17,769 nt of DNA from Alphaproteobacteria bacterium (GTDB lineage: Bacteria > Pseudomonadota > Alphaproteobacteria > Rs-D84), in NCBI GenBank assembly GCA_017642625.1, contig JAGCOQ010000049.1, positions 1-17,769 on the forward strand, read 5' to 3'. This document shows, piece after piece, positions 1 to 7,010 of this stretch (position 1 is its first letter; each line of letters begins with the position of its first letter). Both the position numbers and the translations under genes were made by a program. Below the pieces are notes generated by a model. The model searched no databases. It was not told the origin of the DNA and was given only the letters and a program-made list of their open reading frames with translations.

Positions 1-479
1 CCATATCGCGCCCGCGCCAAGTTTATTGAAAACACCAAGACACGCAACGCCTTGAAGAAAAACAGCACAACAAATATGTATGCGACACTGACCAGCGATC
101 CAGACGGATACACCACGAACAGCAATCCCAACACAATATTTATCAAACCAAACACAACATCAATGCCGCCACCACCGGTATCACTGGTTGTGATAAAACC
201 ACACATCAGGCGATACAGACCAAATGCCAACAAAGCAAACCCAATTATATATGTAAATATTGTTAAAACCAGCACCGGTCGCACGAACAAAACCGCCGCG
301 GCCCCAACGAACAACAACGCTTCGCAGACAAGCAGTGGTGCGCCCTTGTTATACATACGATTGATTGATGCGATAATCGGATTACGCGGTTGTTGTTTTT
401 CCCGCGGTGCGCGTTTCACACGCGTTGCACGCACAGTTGTTTTTTCAGATGTTTTTGATGATTTTTTTGTGTTTACCAT
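1..479 (-). CDS. HdeD/DUF308-like multi-pass membrane protein (partial, 3' end outside window)
   Basis: The frame is open from an ATG at 479 to the left window edge, giving 159 visible residues and no stop. The first 45 or so residues are basic, Ser/Thr/Lys/Arg-rich and probably cytoplasmic. At least four hydrophobic helices follow, roughly residues 48-66, 69-90, 104-124 and 129-150. The third helix carries a Gly-rich stretch (VFGLINIVLGLLFVVYP) of the kind seen in HdeD/DUF308 proteins, whose helices have repeated G-x-x-x-x-x-G-hydrophobic-P patterns. HdeD-type proteins are inner-membrane proteins, linked to acid resistance in E. coli; the role here is unknown. A G-rich ribosome site (GGTGGGG) precedes the ATG and a good promoter lies at 511-539. 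It is divergent from tRNA-Pro. The family call is moderate; the reading frame is secure. Confidence 0.7.
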   Translation of the reverse strand, partial: MVNTKKSSKTSEKTTVRATRVKRAPREKQQPRNPIIASINRMYNKGAPLLVCEALLFVGAAAVLFVRPVLVLTIFTYIIGFALLAFGLYRLMCGFITTSDTGGGGIDVVFGLINIVLGLLFVVYPSGSLVSVAYIFVVLFFFKALRVLVFSINLARARY

Positions 480-510
480 GTTGCCCCACCCCCATCATTA
501 CACAGCAAAT

Positions 511-539
511 ATTTTAGCATTTTTCACAACTGCGTTCAA
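511..539 (-). promoter_or_regulatory. sigma70-like promoter for the HdeD-like gene
   Basis: On the minus strand, TTGAAC (534-539) is followed by a 17-bp spacer and TAAAAT (511-516). A TGC just before the -10 box makes it an extended -10. The predicted start lies about 25 nt upstream of the ATG at 479. Confidence 0.6.
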
Positions 540-564
540 GCGGATAAAAAACAAAACGAAATAT

Positions 565-592
565 TTGCATTTACAAAAAATGGTGTTATAAT
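565..592 (+). promoter_or_regulatory. sigma70-like promoter for tRNA-Pro
   Basis: TTGCAT (565-570), a 16-bp spacer and a perfect TATAAT (587-592) place the start a few bases before the tRNA at 603. It is divergent from the promoter at 511-539. Confidence 0.75.
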
Positions 593-602
593 GGCGGACA
601 TT

Positions 603-679
603 CGGGGCGTAGCTCAGCCTGGTAGAGTGCTTGCTTTGGGAGCAAGATGTCGGAGGTTCGAACCCTCTCGCCCCGACCA
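603..679 (+). tRNA. tRNA-Pro (anticodon TGG)
   Basis: A complete 77-nt cloverleaf. The acceptor arm CGGGGCG (603-609) pairs with CGCCCCG (669-675). The D arm lies around 611-629. The anticodon stem CTTGC/GCAAG (630-634 and 642-646) encloses a loop with TGG at 637-639, followed by G37 as is usual for tRNA-Pro. The T arm contains GGTTCGAACC. A is the discriminator base and the CCA end is encoded (677-679). No terminator follows before the gene at 711, so the two may share a transcript. Confidence 0.97.
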
Positions 680-710
680 TGATTTTAGATTTTTTATTTG
701 TTTGGTAATT

Positions 711-1832
711 ATGTCATTTATTTCCGCTGTTCTTATCAATGCCACTTGGACTTTTGCTTTACTTGAACTGATTCGTCATATCCAAGACAAACCAGATAAA
801 AAAATAGAACAACGCAAACAAACCCAGGAACGCGTTGCCAAGGCGATTAACCAAGATGATTTTTCAGTTCTTGATTATTTGATGGATGTTGAACATATGT
901 CCGAACGCAACAAAGTGTGGTATGAAATTTACAAACGGTACGGCAGTCGGAACCATACTTGGCAGGATTTTCGGGATATGTTTAACGATAATTTGGTCGA
1001 TGCATGTAAAACCGTAAGAAACTGGAAAACATGGGATCAAATAAATGCCTTGCGGGACGAAGCATTCAGAACGCAGATTCCAAAACTTTCACACTTGTTG
1101 AAAAAATATAATATACACCAAATAAACGATGAAAACTATCAACAATTTGAAACGAAATATCCAGATTTGTATGTGACCTTTAAAACGTTTTTAACTATGA
1201 CTTATACGGCATGCCCAAACTATTGTACATATAACCCCAAAGTCGCAAAATTAAATCGTAAATACAAAGGCAAAGTCCAAGAAGCGTCCGAATGTGCACA
1301 ATTTACCAGAAAAATGGACAAATTTATCGATTTACGAAATGCCGATTTTGTTGTTGGCGAACGCATTGAAAACTATTACAGAATCTTGATAAGCATGCCA
1401 TATATTGTGTGTCAAATGCAGGACGAAACATTACCAGTCACCAGAAAAATTGAAATTGCACATAAAATCCTGAATAAAAGTGCCGAAATTCATGGCGCCC
1501 CAATGGGACCGGTCAAACCTGGGGGACACCCTAAGTACTATGGGACCTATGTGCTTGCAACCAATTCTATAATTCTTCATAAAAAATATCTTACCCCACT
1601 TAATTTGTGGCAAGCGCTGTATACCATAATTCACGAAGATACCCACAGGATTGACTATCATAATCCAGATATTGGGCTGTTGGGGGCTCAAATTATGGAA
1701 TTAGTTCCAGATATGTACCTTTATCATGAAAACGAGCTGTACTTTAAAAATCCAGTGGAACAAACCGCACTTTATATTGACAATATTGTCTGGACGGCAC
1801 TGCAACAAATGATTTTGCAAAACGAAAAATAA
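711..1832 (+). CDS. Putative zinc metallopeptidase (HExxH, gluzincin-like), unrecognised family
   Basis: A protein of 373 residues. The first 22 or so residues (SFISAVLINATWTFALLEL) are hydrophobic and could be a membrane anchor or uncleaved signal. A charged helical middle follows. The C-terminal part has a zinc-protease signature: H308-E309-D-T-H312, inside a hydrophobic helix (LYTIIHEDTHRID), and 38 residues on NP-V-E350-Q-T-A, a plausible third zinc ligand of the gluzincin type. The catalytic assignment follows from these motifs; substrate and family are unknown. The ATG at 711 was chosen because upstream in-frame codons lie in the tRNA and its promoter. Its ribosome site is weak (GGTAATT). 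It lies 31 nt after the tRNA CCA end with no obvious promoter of its own, and ends in a hairpin at 1835-1849. Confidence 0.7.
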   Translation: MSFISAVLINATWTFALLELIRHIQDKPDKKIEQRKQTQERVAKAINQDDFSVLDYLMDVEHMSERNKVWYEIYKRYGSRNHTWQDFRDMFNDNLVDACKTVRNWKTWDQINALRDEAFRTQIPKLSHLLKKYNIHQINDENYQQFETKYPDLYVTFKTFLTMTYTACPNYCTYNPKVAKLNRKYKGKVQEASECAQFTRKMDKFIDLRNADFVVGERIENYYRILISMPYIVCQMQDETLPVTRKIEIAHKILNKSAEIHGAPMGPVKPGGHPKYYGTYVLATNSIILHKKYLTPLNLWQALYTIIHEDTHRIDYHNPDIGLLGAQIMELVPDMYLYHENELYFKNPVEQTALYIDNIVWTALQQMILQNEK

Positions 1833-1860
1833 AACCGCCAGTTTGGCGGGTTTATTTTTG
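1833..1860 (+). terminator. Hairpin terminator, probably shared by convergent genes
   Basis: Stem CCGCCA (1835-1840), loop GTT, stem TGGCGG (1844-1849), then a T-rich tail. It begins at the stop codon of the metallopeptidase gene and borders the 3' end of the minus-strand gene at 1852. Confidence 0.75.
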
Positions 1861-2160
1861 TCGCGACATATCCTTTATTGCGGTCCCCAAATTTGCCCAA
1901 GTCAATGAACGCAAATAATTGACCGCATCTTCGCTTTGTTTTGGCGGTTGCGCAGTACACCAACGATATTTTTCCCCCCAAGACAATTCCAGTGCATGAC
2001 AGCACCCGACACAAGCCGGTTCAAGCAATGTATCACTTACGCTATACAAATCGCCAGAATGCACACTATGATAATTTTCACATTTGGTTATCCCCAAACA
2101 ACGCGGGAAAGTCTGATTGACTAGTTCAATAAACTCTTGCTTGCTGTATGTTTCTGCCAT
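1852..2160 (-). CDS. Small Cys-rich hypothetical protein
   Basis: 102 residues, not recognised. It has no signal peptide and begins with a short amphipathic helix (KQEFIELVNQTF). Six cysteines (21, 27, 50, 53, 54 and 68) and histidines 31, 34 and 55 include a C-V-G-C-C-H cluster that could bind a metal, but no known zinc-finger or ferredoxin spacing is met. Aromatic residues are common around W61-W67. A strong ribosome site (AGGGGGG) lies 6-7 nt before the ATG, and a plausible promoter is at 2188-2217, so it is likely a real gene. Convergent with the metallopeptidase and divergent from the gene at 2292. Confidence 0.7.
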   Translation of the reverse strand: MAETYSKQEFIELVNQTFPRCLGITKCENYHSVHSGDLYSVSDTLLEPACVGCCHALELSWGEKYRWCTAQPPKQSEDAVNYLRSLTWANLGTAIKDMSRQK

Positions 2161-2187
2161 TACAAATCCCCCCTTTTCAACCCAAGC

Positions 2188-2217
2188 ACACTAGCACACA
2201 AAAAAAACGCAAGTCAA
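2188..2217 (-). promoter_or_regulatory. Candidate promoter for the small Cys-rich gene
   Basis: On the minus strand, TTGACT (2212-2217) stands 18 bp before TAGTGT (2188-2193), which is preceded by TGC (extended -10). The -10 box is weak. Confidence 0.4.
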
Positions 2218-2238
2218 ACATATTTGTTTTGATTTTTA

Positions 2239-2266
2239 TTGACAATTTATGTTCCAGTGGTAAGTT
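2239..2266 (+). promoter_or_regulatory. Candidate promoter for the gene at 2292
   Basis: An exact TTGACA (2239-2244) with a 16-bp spacer to TAAGTT (2261-2266). The -35 box is consensus, the -10 box weak. It is back to back with the promoter at 2188-2217. Confidence 0.5.
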
Positions 2267-2291
2267 TTTATTAAGATTCAAAGGAAACAAG

Positions 2292-2906
2292 ATGACAGAC
2301 AAAGAACGCAAAATTGCCGACGAAGCCCGAAACTTGATATTAAATTATCCATTACGACTAATTCATTGCGCCACAGATTACCGCATCGTAACCATCGGAC
2401 GGCTGCAAATTGAAAACTTGGATTGGTATTTGCAACCCGAGATGTCAAGACAAGTCACAACTTATCTTCAATGGGATCCATATGATGCCATGTCCCCGAA
2501 ACCATTTAATCTAAATGCAGGTAAATTTAAACCGTCAAAATATGGATTAAGTTATCGCGAGAAACCTTTGACAGTTGCGACACAAAATCCACTGTGGAAA
2601 ATAGGAACCCCAAGGAAAGACCAAGACCGTATAATGATGGAAGAAATGAACCGGATGAAAAAAGAAGGTGCCAGAACCTGCAAAGACGGATTGGAAATCA
2701 CGCCGACATCACCGTTATGGAAAACCGTAGATTTGTTATCAACTAATGCCCTGAACACATTCAGGAAATCAATTATAGAAAACATAAAATCTTTGGAAAA
2801 AGATGGTACCAAATATAACGATGAAGAGTTATGGGATGCCGGTGTTCCAGTCACTTTTTCATTAGTCAAAATCATAAACGATTTATACATGCAATTAACA
2901 AGATAA
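2292..2906 (+). CDS. Hypothetical protein, 204 aa, soluble
   Basis: Not recognised. The ATG at 2292 is preceded by AAGGAAAC and lies downstream of a consensus -35 box. The frame continues upstream to 2148, but that part overlaps the promoter region and was rejected. The protein has no signal peptide or membrane helix. The motif PLWK occurs twice (residues 100-103 and 141-144), each in a T-x-x-PLWK context with similar flanks, suggesting a small duplicated unit of about 40 residues. The C-terminal 50 residues look helical. It ends in a clean terminator. The reading frame is probable; function is unknown. Confidence 0.7.
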   Translation: MTDKERKIADEARNLILNYPLRLIHCATDYRIVTIGRLQIENLDWYLQPEMSRQVTTYLQWDPYDAMSPKPFNLNAGKFKPSKYGLSYREKPLTVATQNPLWKIGTPRKDQDRIMMEEMNRMKKEGARTCKDGLEITPTSPLWKTVDLLSTNALNTFRKSIIENIKSLEKDGTKYNDEELWDAGVPVTFSLVKIINDLYMQLTR

Positions 2907-2907
2907 T

Positions 2908-2940
2908 AAAAACGCCACATTATGTGGCGTTTTTATTTTC
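2908..2940 (+). terminator. Hairpin terminator
   Basis: Stem ACGCCACA (2912-2919), loop TTA, stem TGTGGCGT (2923-2930), flanked by AAAA and TTTTATTTT. It follows directly on the stop codon at 2904-2906. Confidence 0.9.
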
Positions 2941-2977
2941 CACTTGTATGAATCCAGTCAAAAGTTTTAATATATCT

Positions 2978-4006
2978 ATGATGGCAAGGAAAGTTCTTAT
3001 TTTTATGGCTATGGCTATTGCGACCGTTGGCGCAGACGCGGCGTCTGTGCGTGGCGTTTCAACCGCATCCCGCACCAGTCGCCCAACCGCACAAAGCCAA
3101 ACCGCCAATCCAGCCAGCAGTTATACATATAACTATATGTATCCCTACTTGAACAATCAGATGAAAACGACACTGCAACCGGCTGATGCGACTTCGCCGT
3201 CCACCAGCCCGATTAATGCAGTTGTCCGCACCGAACAATTATCGGCACCGCGTCGCGTTGTTCCCCGCACTGCGAAACAAACAAATACTGTGGGAACAAC
3301 CACAACAACAGCACGCGCCGCAGCGACCCCAAATACAAATCGTCGCGTTGTTGCGCGGGCGGCGACAAATGGGACCACAAACAACACTCAGCGCGCGGTC
3401 GTTTCGCGCAAACGCCCCGTTGCAGATACAGATGATTCTTCGCGTTTGGAAACGACATATCTGTATCGTTCCGCAGCCAATGCCGCCGAAAACACAGCAA
3501 ATATACAATCAATTTCGTCGGCGCGTTGCTTGACGGACTATACCGAGTGCATGGATCGGTATTGTGTTCGTGAAAATGCAAAATATAATCGTTGCTTTTG
3601 CAGTGCAAAGTTATCCCAAATTGATGCCACTTACCAGCCCGCGCTGGAATCGCTGATTAAACAAATCATAGAATTAAAAAACGGCAGTTCGTCATGGTCT
3701 GATGAAGAAATGAACGAATATTGGATGGAAAAAATCGGAAAGTATACCGGCGACAATTCATGGCAAAAGATTGACGACCTTTTGAATATCGACTGGGCAT
3801 CAACGGAAAATCGCACGCGCGGTCAAAACGCGTTCGTGACAGGACATGATTTTTGTGTCCAGCATTTACGTGGCTGTTTCTATATGGCTTCTAATTTGCG
3901 TGATGCATATCGGGCTAATATTAACTCTGATTGCTCGGCTTATGAAACTTCTTTGCAGCGATTAAAAGATGCCGCCGAATCCGTAATAGAGGCATACAAA
4001 GAATGA
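2978..4006 (+). CDS. Secreted Cys-rich protein with a long low-complexity N-terminal region
   Basis: 342 residues, family not recognised. The N terminus MMARKVLIFMAMAIATVGADA is a signal peptide, with a likely cut after A-D-A. Residues about 22-170 are a disordered Thr/Ala/Arg/Asn-rich region with small repeats (RRVVPRT, RRVVARA, QRAVVSRKR). From residue 184 a compact domain has eight cysteines (184, 191, 196, 206, 208, 293, 300, 319) in the pattern C-x6-C-x4-C-x9-C-F-C, then a long helical insert and three more, consistent with disulfides in the periplasm or outside. The start is uncertain (2948, 2978 or 2981) because none has a clear ribosome site; 2978 gives the cleanest signal peptide. 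Its TGA overlaps the next ATG as ATGA, so it is probably coupled to the arginase-family gene. Confidence 0.8.
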   Translation: MMARKVLIFMAMAIATVGADAASVRGVSTASRTSRPTAQSQTANPASSYTYNYMYPYLNNQMKTTLQPADATSPSTSPINAVVRTEQLSAPRRVVPRTAKQTNTVGTTTTTARAAATPNTNRRVVARAATNGTTNNTQRAVVSRKRPVADTDDSSRLETTYLYRSAANAAENTANIQSISSARCLTDYTECMDRYCVRENAKYNRCFCSAKLSQIDATYQPALESLIKQIIELKNGSSSWSDEEMNEYWMEKIGKYTGDNSWQKIDDLLNIDWASTENRTRGQNAFVTGHDFCVQHLRGCFYMASNLRDAYRANINSDCSAYETSLQRLKDAAESVIEAYKE

Positions 4007-4842
4007 TTACACACTTTATGGGAATCGAATATGGACATGGTGCGCGCGCCATCCCAATGGATGGTGGACCGGCGTTGGCACCCATGGCGGTTAAAAAAAT
4101 GTTTTCCAACCTCAAATGGACGGTGGTAACACCATTACCGGTTGATATTGCCGCGTGTGCAGCCGACCGTTTTGGCGAAAACACCCCTGTTCAAATCGAC
4201 ATTTACAACAACACACCACGCGAAAGACACATCATGATTGGGGGTGACCACTCGGTCAATTTTGGTCATTTTGCAGCGCTGGCCGACCAAATACCAAATT
4301 CTGATTTGTGCATGGTTTATATTGATGCGCATTTTGATATTCATAACCCTGAAACTTCACGCGCCCAAGCGTCCGGTTCGCCACACGGATGTAATGTTCG
4401 CGCCCTTATGGGTGATGGTGATGCGCGTTGGATGGCGATTCCAAAAAAGAAACCGTCGCTGAAACCCGAAAATATGTTCTATTTGGGTGTTCGTTCATTT
4501 GAACCCGCCGAAATAGAATTTGTCCACGAACAAAATATCTTTGTACGACATGCCGACCAATTACAAACAATGGAATCGGTACGCGAAGCGGTTAAAACTG
4601 TGCGCGACAAAATCGGCGACCGCCCGTTTGTTATGTCCTTTGACTTTGATGGCATTGATCCAAAATATTTTCCAGATGTTTGGGTGCCCGAACAAAATGG
4701 GCTAAGTTTGGATGCCGTAACCTATATGGTTGATGCGTTCAAGGATGCTTATGGCATTGAATTTGTCGAATATGCGCCAAATGGTGATGCCGAATCTGCG
4801 GACATTGTGCGCCGATTGATTACGATTGCAATGAATCAGTAA
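4003..4842 (+). CDS. Arginase/agmatinase (ureohydrolase) family protein
   Basis: 279 residues, slightly shorter than typical arginases (about 300). All six Mn ligands of the family are visible: H83 in GGDHS, D108/H110/D112 in IDAHFDIH, and D214/D216 in SFDFDGIDP. H128 (SGSPHG) matches the catalytic-site His141 of human arginase I and E256 (VEYAP) matches Glu277. The fold and hydrolysis of a guanidine or similar C-N bond are therefore likely. The amino-acid-binding residues differ: the positions of human Asn130 and Asn139 appear to be H114 and S126, and the usual GTPVxGGL segment after the second Asp pair is diverged (VWVPEQNGLS). The substrate may therefore not be arginine. Translation is coupled to the upstream secreted-protein gene by ATGA. 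Its 3' end overlaps the convergent gene at 4836 by 7 bp, with no terminator. Confidence 0.9.
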   Translation: MITHFMGIEYGHGARAIPMDGGPALAPMAVKKMFSNLKWTVVTPLPVDIAACAADRFGENTPVQIDIYNNTPRERHIMIGGDHSVNFGHFAALADQIPNSDLCMVYIDAHFDIHNPETSRAQASGSPHGCNVRALMGDGDARWMAIPKKKPSLKPENMFYLGVRSFEPAEIEFVHEQNIFVRHADQLQTMESVREAVKTVRDKIGDRPFVMSFDFDGIDPKYFPDVWVPEQNGLSLDAVTYMVDAFKDAYGIEFVEYAPNGDAESADIVRRLITIAMNQ

Positions 4843-5042
4843 TCGCCCCGCTCCATATTTTCACACATCAAATTATGCCGATAAATGTTGCGTGCTAAAT
4901 CGTCGCTTATTGTATTCCAATCAGATTCATGACCATAAATCTTTTGACACACAATTGGTGTGCACGCACTATTCTGTAATTGTGTATCTTTCGCGCAGGA
5001 CGCGACGAATACCGCTAATACTGGTACGAAATACCGCATCAT
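4836..5042 (-). CDS. Small lipoprotein, Rz1-like (outer-membrane spanin candidate)
   Basis: 68 residues. The N terminus MMRYFVPVLAVFVASC is a lipoprotein signal with lipobox V-A-S-C16, leaving a mature part of 53 residues with three further cysteines and a helical segment (ISDDLARNIYRHN). The start lies inside the upstream gene (4969-5196) in another frame, with 74 bp of overlap. A strong ribosome site (AGGGG at 5049-5053) is placed 6 nt before the ATG even though it is embedded in coding sequence. A lipoprotein overlapping a single-helix inner-membrane protein out of frame is the known layout of phage Rz/Rz1 spanins. No endolysin or classical holin is next to it, so the lysis role is an inference. 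The 3' end overlaps the arginase-family gene by 7 bp. Confidence 0.75.
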   Translation of the reverse strand: MMRYFVPVLAVFVASCAKDTQLQNSACTPIVCQKIYGHESDWNTISDDLARNIYRHNLMCENMERGDY

Positions 5043-5196
5043 TTGTTTCCCCTACAATTTTTGTATCAACACTTATTCGTTCCACATTTGCGTTGGCGAC
5101 ATGTTCGCGACACTTTATGTTTGCAACATGTCCACCAACAAAATAAGACAAAAAAATTGCGGTCACAATCAGTGCCGCACAATAAAACCGTATCAT
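4969..5196 (-). CDS. Small single-helix inner-membrane protein, Rz-like (inner-membrane spanin candidate)
   Basis: 75 residues. The N-terminal signal anchor (MIRFYCAALIVTAIFLSYFV) is followed by a charged periplasmic tail of about 50 residues ending in RRVLRERYTITE. It is shorter than lambda Rz (about 150 residues) but has the i-spanin topology of one helix and a soluble periplasmic arm. The start is 14 nt after the stop of the gene at 5211, behind a GCGGGTT sequence that may act as ribosome site. The lipoprotein gene at 4836-5042 starts within its last third in another frame. The coding frame is likely; the spanin role is inferred from architecture. Confidence 0.7.
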   Translation of the reverse strand: MIRFYCAALIVTAIFLSYFVGGHVANIKCREHVANANVERISVDTKIVGETNDAVFRTSISGIRRVLRERYTITE

Positions 5197-5210
5197 ATTA
5201 AACCCGCTGC

Positions 5211-5474
5211 TTATTCAATCCAAATCTGAACATCTGTATTTTTATTTGATGCCAGTTCTTTATTGTTCCCCGAATCCTTTTTAGGCACCGCGTTATCAAC
5301 AAACATTGTTCCAACAGGTTTGTCGTCTGTATACAAAACAACATCTTTTGAATCAACCGCGACCTGTTCTATTTCGTATTGTTCCGGTGCAAAAATACCC
5401 TTGGTTGCGACAAAAGCAGCCGCCACAACAACAGCGAAACCAAAAGTCAAAAAAATGATTTTTTTATAACTCAT
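5211..5474 (-). CDS. Small single-helix membrane protein, hypothetical
   Basis: 87 residues from the ATG at 5474. A Lys-Lys start is followed by one hydrophobic helix (IIFLTFGFAVVVAAAFVAT), then an acidic soluble tail of about 60 residues, which should be periplasmic. Family not recognised. An in-frame ATG at 5486 would add four residues (MAVI), but it lies only about 10 nt after the -10 box and inside the inverted repeat; neither start has a clear ribosome site. It is the first gene of a compact three-gene minus-strand set with the Rz-like and Rz1-like genes. A single-helix protein ahead of a spanin-like pair could be a holin analogue, but the long tail argues against that. Confidence 0.65.
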   Translation of the reverse strand: MSYKKIIFLTFGFAVVVAAAFVATKGIFAPEQYEIEQVAVDSKDVVLYTDDKPVGTMFVDNAVPKKDSGNNKELASNKNTDVQIWIE

Positions 5475-5480
5475 AATTAC

Positions 5481-5515
5481 TGCCATATATGCAATATTAT
5501 ATCACATATATGGCA
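5481..5515. promoter_or_regulatory. Perfect 11-bp inverted repeat around the -10 box (candidate operator)
   Basis: TGCCATATATG (5481-5491) and its exact reverse complement CATATATGGCA (5505-5515) flank 13 bp. Each arm contains the palindrome CATATATG, and the two palindromes are centred 21 bp apart, two helical turns. The minus-strand -10 box TATAAT (5496-5501) sits between them. No T-run follows on either side, so it is more likely an operator than a terminator. Confidence 0.6.
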
Positions 5516-5523
5516 ATAAACAA
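5496..5523 (-). promoter_or_regulatory. sigma70-like promoter for the three small envelope genes
   Basis: On the minus strand, TTGTTT (5518-5523), a 16-bp spacer and a perfect TATAAT (5496-5501). It lies between the end of rho and the gene at 5474. Confidence 0.6.
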
Positions 5524-5540
5524 CTTTTTGTAAAGATTTT

Positions 5541-6809
<1,269 letters not shown>

Positions 6810-6828
6810 AAATTATCCTTTTGGAAAT

Positions 6829-6854
6829 CGGGTCTCTTGTGCGAATGCACCCCG
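6829..6854 (-). promoter_or_regulatory. Possible hairpin in the rho leader
   Basis: In the minus-strand leader, CGGG (6851-6854) can pair with CCCG (6829-6832) and GTGC (6847-6850) with GCAC (6839-6842), around an ATTC loop with a 6-nt bulge. Rho often controls its own leader; this element is only suggestive. Confidence 0.25.
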
Positions 6855-6873
6855 TTTGTTTTTAGATACGGCT

Positions 6874-6902
6874 ATTATAGTATAAATTGACAAAAAAGTC
6901 AA
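6874..6902 (-). promoter_or_regulatory. sigma70-like promoter for rho
   Basis: On the minus strand, TTGACT (6897-6902), a 17-bp spacer and TATAAT (6874-6879). The -35 box lies in a small inverted repeat, TTGAC-A6-GTCAA (6887-6902), which also gives a plus-strand TTGACA facing ssb. Confidence 0.8.
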
Positions 6903-6959
6903 GGGGGCAAAACATTTCTCCGCTTTTTTTCTTGATTTCATTGATTTTTTTTGGTCGAA

Positions 6960-6993
6960 TTAATCACATATGATTAACATATATATCTATAAT
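6960..6993 (+). promoter_or_regulatory. ssb promoter region with a dyad at the -35 position
   Basis: A perfect TATAAT (6988-6993) lies 17 nt before the ssb ATG. At the -35 position there is no consensus box but an inverted repeat, TTAATCA (6960-6966), CATA, TGATTAA (6971-6977), which may bind a regulator. Confidence 0.5.
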
Positions 6994-7010
6994 AACCGAA
7001 AGGAAAGACC

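Noticed and set aside
52..591. Plus-strand frame of 179 residues
   Set aside because: It is antisense to the HdeD-like membrane gene and has Asn/Thr/Pro-rich composition typical of a shadow frame.
655..679. tRNA-Pro 3' end as attachment site of an integrated element
   Set aside because: I found no second copy of the tRNA 3' end in the window and no integrase gene nearby.
498..680. Minus-strand reading frame starting GARGFEPPTSCSQSKHST
   Set aside because: This is the antisense translation of the tRNA gene, a well-known false protein.
591..710. Upstream extension of the metallopeptidase gene to an ATG at 591
   Set aside because: That ATG lies in the -10 box of the tRNA promoter and the frame would run through the whole tRNA.
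2148..2291. N-terminal extension of the protein at 2292
   Set aside because: It covers the promoter region and lacks a ribosome site, whereas 2292 has AAGGAAAC.
3157..3608. Several minus- and plus-strand frames within the low-complexity part of the secreted protein
   Set aside because: They arise from the repetitive Thr/Ala/Arg codons of the true gene and have no ribosome sites.
5481..5515. Terminator for rho at the inverted repeat
   Set aside because: No T-run follows the hairpin on the minus strand and it contains a promoter -10 box; an operator is more likely.
6960..6978. CtrA box (TTAA-N7-TTAA) upstream of ssb
   Set aside because: The two TTAA elements are 10 bp apart, not 7.
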